Shown: piece by piece, positions 1 to 6,991 of the stretch
Numbering within the stretch: position 1 is the stretch's first letter
Layout: each line of letters opens with the position of its first letter
Origin: Sphingomonadales bacterium UBA6171
Lineage (GTDB): Bacteria; Pseudomonadota; Alphaproteobacteria; Sphingomonadales; Sphingomonadaceae
Assembly (NCBI GenBank): GCA_002422985.1
Contig: DITZ01000027.1
Span: forward strand, 250 to 13,859
Length of the DNA stretch: 13,610 nucleotides
Direction of reading: 5' to 3'
Notes under the pieces: model-generated
Told to the model about the DNA's origin: nothing
Database searches by the model: none
Seen by the model: only the letters and a program-made list of their open reading frames with translations
Program-made: the position numbers and the translations under genes

Positions 1-50
1 TCAGGCTCATAACCTGAAGGTCGCAGGTTCAAATCCTGCTCCCGCAACCA
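1..50 (+). tRNA. Initiator tRNA-fMet (CAT), 5' end outside window
   Basis: The window opens inside the anticodon arm. The stem is tcagg/cctga (1-5 and 13-17), with a 7-nt loop carrying the CAT anticodon at 8-10. The variable loop is 18-22, and the T arm is gcagg/cctgc around ttcaaat (23-39). The acceptor 3' strand is 40-46, the discriminator A is 47, and CCA (48-50) is encoded in the gene. An A at the tRNA position-72 equivalent (46) and the overall sequence match the initiator tRNAs known from alphaproteobacteria rather than elongator tRNA-Met. The D arm and 5' acceptor strand lie upstream, so the C1-A72 mismatch cannot be confirmed. Confidence 0.93.
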
Positions 51-62
51 ACCTTTCAAAAT

Positions 63-93
63 GCCGCTTGCCCTTTGGGCAGGCGGCTTTTTT
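63..93 (+). terminator. Rho-independent terminator after tRNA-fMet
   Basis: An 11-bp stem (63-73 with 77-87, containing one G-U pair) with a TTT loop is followed by six T residues (88-93). It starts 12 nt after the tRNA CCA end, so it should end the tRNA transcript and insulate it from the serine hydrolase gene downstream. Confidence 0.9.
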
Positions 94-211
94 GTGTTTG
101 CGCCTCCTGCGCCCGCAGCGTTCGGCGATGGGGACGGCGACTTTGCGGGCCTGTTCCACGGCCGGCACACAATGGTTTCGCTGGCGGCCGGAACATGCTT
201 TATTCCGCCCC

Positions 212-1735
212 ATGACAGATCTGGCTTTCGCTTCCGCCCGTATGACCTTTGCCGCGCTGATGCTGCTGGCGATCGGCTTTTCCACACCCGCGCCGGCGCA
301 GAATGACAAGGCGCAGAATGACAGGCAGATCAGCGCCATTTTTGCAGACTGGATGCGCGATCAGCGCGCGCCGGGGCTGTGCTGGGGCGTGGTAACGCGC
401 GCCGGGCTGGTGCAATCCGGGTGCGAGGGTGTGCAGGATGTGGAAAGCGCGACGCCGGCGAACGCCGATACCGCCTTTCGCATCGCCTCTATGTCCAAGG
501 CGTTTACGGCTTATGGGATATTGACGCTGGCGGATGCGGGCAGGCTGCGGCTGGACGACAAGGCGGCGGTGCATGTGCCGGAGCTGGCGGGCTGGGCGCC
601 GGATGTGACGGTGGCGCAACTGCTGCACCATATGGCGGGATTTGTGACGGATGACCCCTGGGGGGATCGGCAGCAGGTGCTGACGGAAGCGGAATTTACC
701 GCGATGCTGAAGGCGGGGGTGCCGTTTCACCGGGCCCCGGGCCTGGCCTATGAATATTCCAACTTCGGCTATGCGACGCTGGGGCGCATCGTGGGGAATG
801 TCAGCGGCAAACCCTATCAGGCCTTTGTGCGCGAACAGGTTTTTGTGCCGCTGGGCATGGTTTCCACCACCTATGAAGTGCGCGATGTGCCGGCGGCGCG
901 GCTGGCGAAGGGCTATCGGTGGGAGGGGCAGACATGGGTGCCGGAGCCGGTGATGCGCGACGGGGCCTTTGGCGCGATGGGGGGCGTGGTTACCACGGCC
1001 AATGATTATGCGAAGTGGATGGCGCATCTGCTGGGCGGCTGGCCGGCGATGACGGAACCGGGTGCGCGCCTGCGCGCAAAAGACACTGGCGCGCGCCTGC
1101 GCGCAAAAGACAAGGCCGCGCTGCTGCGCGCTATGGGGAATGGCGGCGGGCAGCCGCATGAGCGGCCACGGCCGGGCGTGGATGCGCCCGGCTGCCGTAT
1201 GATGGTGATCTATGCGGCGGGGCTGGTTTCCGGGCGGGATTGCCTGCTGGGGCGGGTGTTGTTCCATTCGGGCGGCTACCCGGGCTATGGCAGCCATATG
1301 CTGCTGCTGCCGGATGCGGGGGTGGGGATATTTGCCTTTTCCAACCGCACCTATGCGGCGCCAGTGGCCCCCGTTTGGGATGTGGCGGGGCTGTTGCAGC
1401 GGGACGGGCGGATCGTGGCGGACGCCGTGCCGATGTCTGATGCGCTGGCGGCGGGCTATGCGGCGGCGCAGCAGATCTGGGCCAGCGGGCGCATCGATGC
1501 CGTGCCGGACATGCTGGCCATGAACATGTTGATGGACCAGTCCGCCCCGCGCTGGGCGGCGCAACTGGCGCAGTTGAAGGCGGATAATGGCCTGTGCGAC
1601 ACGGCCAGCCCGATCCGGCCGGAGGGGGCGCTTTCGGGGCGGTTCCTGTGGCGCTGCACCCATGGGCGGATTTCCGGGCAACTGCTGCTGGCGCCGACGC
1701 GGCAGATTCAGGCGCTGCGGCTGACGCGCAACTGA
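212..1735 (+). CDS. Exported serine hydrolase, class C beta-lactamase/peptidase S12 family
   Basis: This 507-residue protein has the three active-site motifs of the beta-lactamase/D-aminopeptidase/esterase (S12) fold. They are S-M-S-K at 93-96 (nucleophile and general base), Y-S-N at 182-184, and H-S-G at 352-354 in place of K-T-G. Residues 1-30 look like a signal peptide ending A-P-A before Q-N-D, so it probably acts in the periplasm. The ATG at 212 was chosen because it gives an Arg-containing n-region; the ATG at 242 would also leave a usable signal. No Shine-Dalgarno is clear for either, and a start at 68 would read back into the terminator. Short tandem repeats lie at residues 29-38 and 284-301. 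The stop is 1 nt before the 5-oxoprolinase start, suggesting co-transcription. The substrate cannot be told from sequence: S12 members include beta-lactamases, D-amino acid peptidases and esterases. Confidence 0.88.
   Translation: MTDLAFASARMTFAALMLLAIGFSTPAPAQNDKAQNDRQISAIFADWMRDQRAPGLCWGVVTRAGLVQSGCEGVQDVESATPANADTAFRIASMSKAFTAYGILTLADAGRLRLDDKAAVHVPELAGWAPDVTVAQLLHHMAGFVTDDPWGDRQQVLTEAEFTAMLKAGVPFHRAPGLAYEYSNFGYATLGRIVGNVSGKPYQAFVREQVFVPLGMVSTTYEVRDVPAARLAKGYRWEGQTWVPEPVMRDGAFGAMGGVVTTANDYAKWMAHLLGGWPAMTEPGARLRAKDTGARLRAKDKAALLRAMGNGGGQPHERPRPGVDAPGCRMMVIYAAGLVSGRDCLLGRVLFHSGGYPGYGSHMLLLPDAGVGIFAFSNRTYAAPVAPVWDVAGLLQRDGRIVADAVPMSDALAAGYAAAQQIWASGRIDAVPDMLAMNMLMDQSAPRWAAQLAQLKADNGLCDTASPIRPEGALSGRFLWRCTHGRISGQLLLAPTRQIQALRLTRN
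296..325 (+). repeat. Two tandem 15-nt units in serine hydrolase gene
   Basis: The units gcgcagaatgacaag and gcgcagaatgacagg lie head to tail, differ at one base, and are in frame (A-Q-N-D-K / A-Q-N-D-R). They sit immediately after the predicted signal-peptide cleavage site, where extra residues should be tolerated. Confidence 0.9.
1061..1114 (+). repeat. Two tandem 27-nt units in serine hydrolase gene
   Basis: Units 1061-1087 and 1088-1114 agree at 24 of 27 bases. They encode G-A-R-L-R-A-K-D-T and G-A-R-L-R-A-K-D-K (residues 284-301). The shared 22-nt core is at 1064-1085 and 1091-1112. It lies between the Y-S-N and H-S-G motifs, probably in a surface loop. The end of unit 2 resembles the 15-nt repeat at 296-325 (gcgca, then AA, then gacaaggc). 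Confidence 0.92.
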
Positions 1736-1736
1736 G

Positions 1737-4700
1737 GTGGGCGGGGGGCATAGCGAAGATTGGCCGAGTGAAGACAGGCCGGTTGAAGATTGGCCAGGTG
1801 AGTATTGGCCAAGTGAGTATTGGATAGACCGGGGCGGCACCTTCACGGACATCATCGCGCGCCATGCCGATGGTGCGGTGGAGACGATGAAGCTGCTGAG
1901 CCATGACCCGGCGCGGGCGGAGGATGCGGCAATCGCCGGCATTCGCCGACTGCATCGTGGCCGGGCGGCGGACATGCTGGTGAAAATGGGCACCACGGTG
2001 GCCACCAATGCGCTGCTGGAGCGGCGCGGTGCGCGCACGCTGTTGCTGGTGACGCGCGGCTTTGCCGACGCGCTGCGCATCGGCCACCAGGCGCGGCCGC
2101 AGATATTTGCGCGCCATATCCTGCTGCCGGATCAACTGGCGGGGCGGGTGGCGGAGGTGGATGAACGGGTGGCGGTGGACGGCGCGCTGCTGGTGCCGCT
2201 GGACGAGGCCGGCGCGCAGGCCGTGCTGGCGGCGGGCTTTGCGGAAGGCTATCGCAGTGTCGCCATCTGCCTGATGCATGGCTGGGCGTTTCCGGCGCAT
2301 GAGCAGCGGCTGGCGGCGCTGGCGCGCGCGGCGGGTTTCACCCAGGTTTCGGCCAGCCATGATGTGTCGCCGCTGGTGAAATTCGTGCCGCGCGGCGATA
2401 CGGCGGTGGCGGATGCCTATCTGTCGCCGGTGCTGGGCGATTATGTGCAGGCGGTGGCGCGGGCCCTGCCGGCGGGCACGCGGCTGATGTTCATGCAATC
2501 CAATGGCGGGCTGGCGGGGGCGGCGGCGTTTCGGGGCAAGGATGCGATTTTGTCCGGCCCGGCGGGCGGCATCATCGGCATGGCGCGCACGGCCGAAACG
2601 CTGGGTTTCGATGCGCTGATCGGCTTTGACATGGGCGGCACCTCCACCGATGTGTCGCATTATGCCGGCGTGCCGGAGCGCCGCTTTGAAACGACGGTGG
2701 CGGGCGTGCGGCTGCGGGCACCGATGCTGGATATTCATACGGTGGCGGCGGGCGGCGGCTCCATCTGCTTTTTTGCCGACGGGCGGTTGCAGGTGGGGCC
2801 GCGTTCGGCCGGCGCGGTGCCGGGGCCGGCCTGTTATCGCCATGGCGGGCCGCTGACGGTGACGGATTGCAATGTGGCGCTGGGGCGGGTGGTGCCGGCG
2901 CATTTTCCGCATCTGTTCGGGCCGGGGGGCGATGCGCCGATTGACCGGGCGGCATCCATGGCGGCACTGGCGCAACTGGCAGACAGGGTGGCGGCAGCAA
3001 CCGGCATACGGCCCGACGAGATGGCGCTGGCCGAAGGGCTGGTGGCGATTGCCAACGCGCATATGGCAGCGGCGATCCGGCATATTTCCATCGCGCGCGG
3101 CCATGATCCGGCGACGCATGCGCTGGTGGCCTTTGGGGGCGCGGGCGGGCAGCATGGCTGCGCGCTGGCCGATGCGCTGGGCATCGATGTGATGCTGGTG
3201 CACCCGATGGCGGGGCTGCTGTCGGCGCTGGGGATTGGGCTGGCGGATCTGGTGGCGGCGCGCGAGCTGACGCTGGGGCTGCCGTTTGATGCGGGGCTGG
3301 CGGCGCGGGCGGCCGTGGAGGCTGGCGCGCTGGAGCAGGCGGCGCGCGCCGCGCTGCTGGCGCAGGGGCTGCCGATGGGCGAGCCGGTGGTGCGGATGAC
3401 GGCGCATGTGCGCTATGCCGGATCGGACACGGCGCTGCCGGTGACCTTTGCGGATGTGGCGGCGATGCGGCGCGATTTCGAGGCGGCGCATCGGGCGCGC
3501 TTTGGTTTTCAGCCGGTAGGGGCGGGGCTGGTGCTGGACATGCTGTCTGCCGAAGCGGTGGCGCAGCCGCTGGGCGCGGGCGGCGGGCCGATCAGCAGCG
3601 CGCCCGCAGGCGGTGACGGCCAGCCGCAACGGGTGGCGACCGCGCGCTTTGACGGGGCGGATGTGGCGACGCCGCTGTTTTTGCGCGCGAACCTGCCGGC
3701 GTGCGCGACGGTGGACGGGCCGGCGATTATCTCTGACCCGTCGGCCACCACGGTGGTGGCACCCGGCTGGCGGGCGGTGGTGGCCGCGGACGGCACGCTG
3801 ATCGTGCGGCGGGTGCAGCCGCGGTTGCAGGCACCGGCCGCCGGCACTTATGTTGATCCCATTCGGCTGGAGCTGTTCAACGCGCTGTTCATGGGCGTGG
3901 CGACCGAGATGGGCGTGGCGTTGCAGACCAGTGCGTTGAGCGTCAATATGAAGGAAAGGCTGGATTTTTCCTGTGCGCTTTTTGATGGCGCGGGGAATCT
4001 GGTGGCCAATGCGCCGCATATTCCGGTGCATCTGGGATCGATGGGCGCCAGCATTCGCGCCGTGCTGGCGGCGCGCAGCCAGGACGGGCGCGGCATCTGG
4101 CCAGGCGATGTGTTTGTGCTGAACGCGCCCTGGAACGGCGGCACGCATCTGCCCGACATCACGGTGATCAAGCCCTGTTTTCCGGGCAGCGGCGGCGCGG
4201 CGGCCAACTTTGGCACCGGCGGCGCGCCGGATTTTTTTGTGGCGGCGCGCGGGCATCATGCGGATGTGGGCGGCATCACGCCCGGATCGATGCCGCCGGA
4301 CAGCCTGTGCATCGACGAGGAAGGCGTGCTGCTGGATGCCGTGCTGCTGGTGGATCGGGGCCGGTTGCTGGAGGCGGACATAGCCGCGCGGCTGGCGGCG
4401 GGGCCATGGCCGGCGCGCAACATCGCGCAGAATCTGGGGGATCTGAAGGCGCAGATTGCCGCCTGCCAGCGCGGGGCGGATGCGCTGGCAGCAGCGGCCG
4501 GGCGCTATGGCACCGATGTGCTGCTCGCCTATATGCGCCATGTGCAGGATAATGCGGCGGAGACGGTCGCGCGGCTGATTCCGGCGTTGCGTGACGGCGA
4601 ATTCAGCGTGCCGATGGATGATGGCGCGGTGATCCGGGTGGCGGTGCGGGTGGATGCGGCGGCGCGGCGGCTGACGGTGGATTTCACCGGCACCAGTGCG

Positions 4701-5417
4701 ATGCGGCCCAATAATTTCAACGCGCCGGCCTCTGTTGCCCGCGCGGCGCTGCTTTATGTGCTGCGCTGTCTGGTGGATGCGCCGATACCGTTAAACGATG
4801 GTGCGCTGGCGCCGGTGACGCTGATCGTGCCGGAAGGCTCCATGCTGTGCGCCGCGCCGCCGGCGGCCGTGGTGGCGGGCAATGTGGAGACGAGCCAGGC
4901 GGTGACGGACGCGCTGTTCGGCGCATTGGGGGCCATGGCGGCGGCGCAGGGGACGATGAACAATTTCACCTTCGGCAACGCGCAGCATCAATATTATGAA
5001 ACGATTGCAGGGGGTTCCGGGGCCGGGCCGGATCATCCCGGCACGTCGGCCGTGCAGACGCATATGACCAACAGCCGGCTGACGGACCCGGAGATTCTGG
5101 AATCGCGCTTTCCGGTGCGGGTGGAATCCTTCCGCATCCGCGCCGGATCCGGCGGGGCCGGGCGCTTTGCCGGCGGCGATGGCACGGTGCGGCGCATCCG
5201 CTTTCTGGAGCCGATGACGGCGGCCATTCTGTCCAACCGCCGCATCACTGTGCCATTCGGGCTGGCGGGCGGCGGGGATGGCCAGCCGGGCGCGAACCGC
5301 ATCATCCGCGCGGATGGCCGTGTGGAACCACTGCCGGCCACCGCGCGCGCGCAGATGGCGGCGGGCGATTGTTTTGAGATCGAGACGCCCGGCGGCGGCG
5401 GCTATGGCGCGCCATGA
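1737..5417 (+). CDS. ATP-dependent 5-oxoprolinase (fused HyuA-HyuB type)
   Basis: This 1226-residue protein has the size and domain order of fused 5-oxoprolinase, which hydrolyses 5-oxo-L-proline to L-glutamate using ATP. The HyuA half has D-R-G-G-T-F-T-D at 31-38 (nucleotide binding), G-F-D-M-G-G-T-S-T-D at about 296-305, and F-G-G-A-G-G-Q-H-G at about 466-474. The HyuB half starts near D-P-I-R-L-E-L-F (707 onward), with R-G-H-H-A-D-V-G-G around 838-846, G-G-S-G-A-G near 1092 and a Gly-rich C-terminus (G-G-G-G-Y-G). It should be cytosolic. Other hydantoinase-family substrates cannot be excluded, but the adjacent DUF969/DUF979 pair favours 5-oxoproline. GTG at 1737 is the only plausible in-frame start before the first motif. 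It has no well-spaced Shine-Dalgarno and lies 1 nt after the upstream stop, so translational coupling is likely. Residues 7-31 come from a 15-nt tandem repeat, which is unusual for the family. Confidence 0.92.
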   Translation: MGGGHSEDWPSEDRPVEDWPGEYWPSEYWIDRGGTFTDIIARHADGAVETMKLLSHDPARAEDAAIAGIRRLHRGRAADMLVKMGTTVATNALLERRGARTLLLVTRGFADALRIGHQARPQIFARHILLPDQLAGRVAEVDERVAVDGALLVPLDEAGAQAVLAAGFAEGYRSVAICLMHGWAFPAHEQRLAALARAAGFTQVSASHDVSPLVKFVPRGDTAVADAYLSPVLGDYVQAVARALPAGTRLMFMQSNGGLAGAAAFRGKDAILSGPAGGIIGMARTAETLGFDALIGFDMGGTSTDVSHYAGVPERRFETTVAGVRLRAPMLDIHTVAAGGGSICFFADGRLQVGPRSAGAVPGPACYRHGGPLTVTDCNVALGRVVPAHFPHLFGPGGDAPIDRAASMAALAQLADRVAAATGIRPDEMALAEGLVAIANAHMAAAIRHISIARGHDPATHALVAFGGAGGQHGCALADALGIDVMLVHPMAGLLSALGIGLADLVAARELTLGLPFDAGLAARAAVEAGALEQAARAALLAQGLPMGEPVVRMTAHVRYAGSDTALPVTFADVAAMRRDFEAAHRARFGFQPVGAGLVLDMLSAEAVAQPLGAGGGPISSAPAGGDGQPQRVATARFDGADVATPLFLRANLPACATVDGPAIISDPSATTVVAPGWRAVVAADGTLIVRRVQPRLQAPAAGTYVDPIRLELFNALFMGVATEMGVALQTSALSVNMKERLDFSCALFDGAGNLVANAPHIPVHLGSMGASIRAVLAARSQDGRGIWPGDVFVLNAPWNGGTHLPDITVIKPCFPGSGGAAANFGTGGAPDFFVAARGHHADVGGITPGSMPPDSLCIDEEGVLLDAVLLVDRGRLLEADIAARLAAGPWPARNIAQNLGDLKAQIAACQRGADALAAAAGRYGTDVLLAYMRHVQDNAAETVARLIPALRDGEFSVPMDDGAVIRVAVRVDAAARRLTVDFTGTSAMRPNNFNAPASVARAALLYVLRCLVDAPIPLNDGALAPVTLIVPEGSMLCAAPPAAVVAGNVETSQAVTDALFGALGAMAAAQGTMNNFTFGNAQHQYYETIAGGSGAGPDHPGTSAVQTHMTNSRLTDPEILESRFPVRVESFRIRAGSGGAGRFAGGDGTVRRIRFLEPMTAAILSNRRITVPFGLAGGGDGQPGANRIIRADGRVEPLPATARAQMAAGDCFEIETPGGGGYGAP
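1755..1829 (+). repeat. Five tandem 15-nt units at 5' end of 5-oxoprolinase gene
   Basis: The units start at 1755, 1770, 1785, 1800 and 1815. They follow the pattern GA-rich, then ttggcc or aggcc, then two variable bases and T. In frame they encode E-D-W-P-S, E-D-R-P-V, E-D-W-P-G, E-Y-W-P-S and E-Y-W-I-D. The fifth unit merges into the conserved W-I-D-R-G-G-T-F-T-D motif. Only unit 5 looks like native family sequence; units 1-4 look like upstream amplification of it. Confidence 0.93.
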
Positions 5418-6019
5418 GGCGTCTGCCAAATGCGCTGTTCTTTGTGCTGCTGGCGATTCTGGCCACCGGGCTGGTGGGCGGGCTGGGTGCCCGCACCACG
5501 ATCGAAACGCTGGGACGGGCGTTTAACGACAGCCGCTTTGTGTCGCTGCCCTGGATCGTTTTGCCGGTGATCGGTCTGCTGGAGCGGCATGGGCTGAAGG
5601 AGCGCGCCGCGGCCATCATCGGGCGCATGCAGGGCGCGACCACGGGGCGGCTGCTGCTGGCCTATCTGGCCTTTCGCCAGCTTTCGGCGGCACTTGGCCT
5701 CGTCTCCATTGCCGGGCAGGCGCAGACCGTGCGGCCGATTCTGGCCCCCATGGCCGAAGCCGCCAGCGGCAGCGATGACCCGGCCATCCGCGAAACCATC
5801 CGCGCCCATGCAGCGGCCGCCGACAATATCGGGCTGTTTTTCGGCGAGGACATTTTCCTCGCCATCGCCTCCATCCTGCTGATCCGCGCCTTTCTGGCGG
5901 ACAATGGCATTGCGCTGGAGCCGATTGCACTGTCTGTCCGGGCCATCCCGACCGCCATTCTGGCCTTTGTCATCCACGGCGCGCGGCTGTTGTGGCTGGA
6001 CCGGAAGCTGAAGCGATGA
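5414..6019 (+). CDS. DUF969 family membrane protein, putative 5-oxoproline transporter subunit
   Basis: This 201-residue hydrophobic protein is recognised as DUF969. Likely membrane segments are at about 7-26, 43-57, 81-101, 140-159 and 175-196. Features include a polar stretch with G-L-L-E-R-H-G-L-K-E-R (54-64) and D-N-I-G-L-F-F-G-E-D (137-146). DUF969 and DUF979 proteins occur as adjacent pairs, often near pyroglutamyl peptidase or 5-oxoprolinase genes, and are annotated as subunits of a probable 5-oxoproline transporter. The start ATG overlaps the 5-oxoprolinase stop (ATGA, 5414-5417), so translation is probably coupled. The family call is firm. The transport role is inferred from gene neighbourhood. 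Confidence 0.88.
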   Translation: MRRLPNALFFVLLAILATGLVGGLGARTTIETLGRAFNDSRFVSLPWIVLPVIGLLERHGLKERAAAIIGRMQGATTGRLLLAYLAFRQLSAALGLVSIAGQAQTVRPILAPMAEAASGSDDPAIRETIRAHAAAADNIGLFFGEDIFLAIASILLIRAFLADNGIALEPIALSVRAIPTAILAFVIHGARLLWLDRKLKR

Positions 6020-6966
6020 TCACGCTGAAGGCGCTCTATATGGTGGCCGGGCTGATGTTTTGGGCCTTTGCGCTGCTGAGCGCGGCGGACCGGCTGAACC
6101 CGAAGCGCATGGGCAACGCGCTGTTCTGGGGGCTGCTGGGCACCAGCTTTGTGGTCGGCGACCGGCTGGGTGATTTCGGCAACGGGCTGCTGGTGGTGGC
6201 ACTCGCCCTGGTGGGCGGGCTGAACCTGCCGGGGCGCGGCCGGCCTGCCACCACCAGCGAGGCGGAGCGCACGGCACTCGCGGCGCGGCTGGGGAACCGG
6301 CTGTTCATCCCCGCGCTGGTGATTCCGGCCTTTGCGCTGGCCGGCACGCTGCTGGGCAAGCAACTGATCATCGCCGGTCAGCCGCTGCTGGAGGCGAAGC
6401 AGGTGACGCTGATCTCGCTGGGCTTTGGGGTGCTGGTGGCGCTGGGCATCGGCATGGCCTGGCTGCGGCCCGCGCCCCTGACGCCGTTGCAGGAAGGCCG
6501 GCGCATCATGGATCAGGTGGGCTGGGCGGCGGTGCTGCCGCAACTGCTGGCGGCGCTGGGCGCGACCTTCACCGCGGTTGGCTTTGGGCAGGCGGTGGGG
6601 GAAATCCTGTCGGCCGTGCTGCCGCTTGGCAGCCCCTTTGCTGCCACCGCCGCCTATTGCGTCGGCATGGCGCTGCTCACCATGGCGCTGGGCAATGCGT
6701 TTGCGGCTTTCCCGGTGATGACTGCGGCGATCGGCCTTCCCCTGGTGATCCACGCGCATGGCGGCAATCCGGCGGTGGTGGCCGCGATCGGCATGCTTGC
6801 GGGTTTCTGCGGCACGCTGATGACGCCGATGGCCGCCAATTTCAACATCGTGCCCGCCGCCCTGCTGGAACTGAAAGACCGGCTGGCGGTGGTGAAGGTG
6901 CAGGCCCCGACAGCCATGCTGCTGCTGATCGGGAATATCGCACTGATGTATTGGCTGGCGTTTTGA
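6016..6966 (+). CDS. DUF979 family membrane protein, putative 5-oxoproline transporter subunit
   Basis: This 316-residue polytopic membrane protein belongs to DUF979, the usual partner of DUF969. Hydrophobic segments include about 6-23, 36-47, 57-70, 97-115, 131-149, 170-190, 212-245, 253-270 and 299-316. Conserved-looking signatures are V-G-D-R-L-G-D-F-G-N (47-56) and T-L-M-T-P-M-A-A-N-F-N (267-277). ATG at 6016 was chosen because it forms an ATGA overlap with the DUF969 stop; a longer form starting at 5992 would overlap DUF969 by 28 nt for no gain. It is the last gene of the operon and ends 25 nt before the convergent sugar dehydrogenase stop. No intrinsic terminator is visible in that gap. 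It probably imports 5-oxoproline together with DUF969 for the 5-oxoprolinase. Confidence 0.88.
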   Translation: MITLKALYMVAGLMFWAFALLSAADRLNPKRMGNALFWGLLGTSFVVGDRLGDFGNGLLVVALALVGGLNLPGRGRPATTSEAERTALAARLGNRLFIPALVIPAFALAGTLLGKQLIIAGQPLLEAKQVTLISLGFGVLVALGIGMAWLRPAPLTPLQEGRRIMDQVGWAAVLPQLLAALGATFTAVGFGQAVGEILSAVLPLGSPFAATAAYCVGMALLTMALGNAFAAFPVMTAAIGLPLVIHAHGGNPAVVAAIGMLAGFCGTLMTPMAANFNIVPAALLELKDRLAVVKVQAPTAMLLLIGNIALMYWLAF

Positions 6967-6991
6967 TGGTGCAGGCCTTCCGCTGGTCTCC

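Noticed and set aside
1..50. The tRNA 3' end as an integration site for a mobile element.
   Set aside because: tRNA 3' ends are common attachment sites, but no integrase, no second copy of the tRNA end and no foreign-looking genes occur in the window.
176..204. A possible promoter (TTTCGC, 17 nt, TTTATT) just before the serine hydrolase ATG.
   Set aside because: Both hexamers are weak matches, and transcription would start at the ATG itself. It could mean a leaderless mRNA, but the support is too thin for a feature.
200..2080. A 626-codon antisense frame across the serine hydrolase and the start of the oxoprolinase.
   Set aside because: Same composition artefact. It also covers the tandem repeats, whose plus-strand frame gives sensible proteins.
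1131..4541. A 1136-codon open frame antisense to the 5-oxoprolinase gene.
   Set aside because: Its product is an implausible Arg/His/Pro/Gln-rich polymer with no recognisable domain. Long antisense frames are expected opposite high-GC genes, and the plus-strand product is an unmistakable enzyme.
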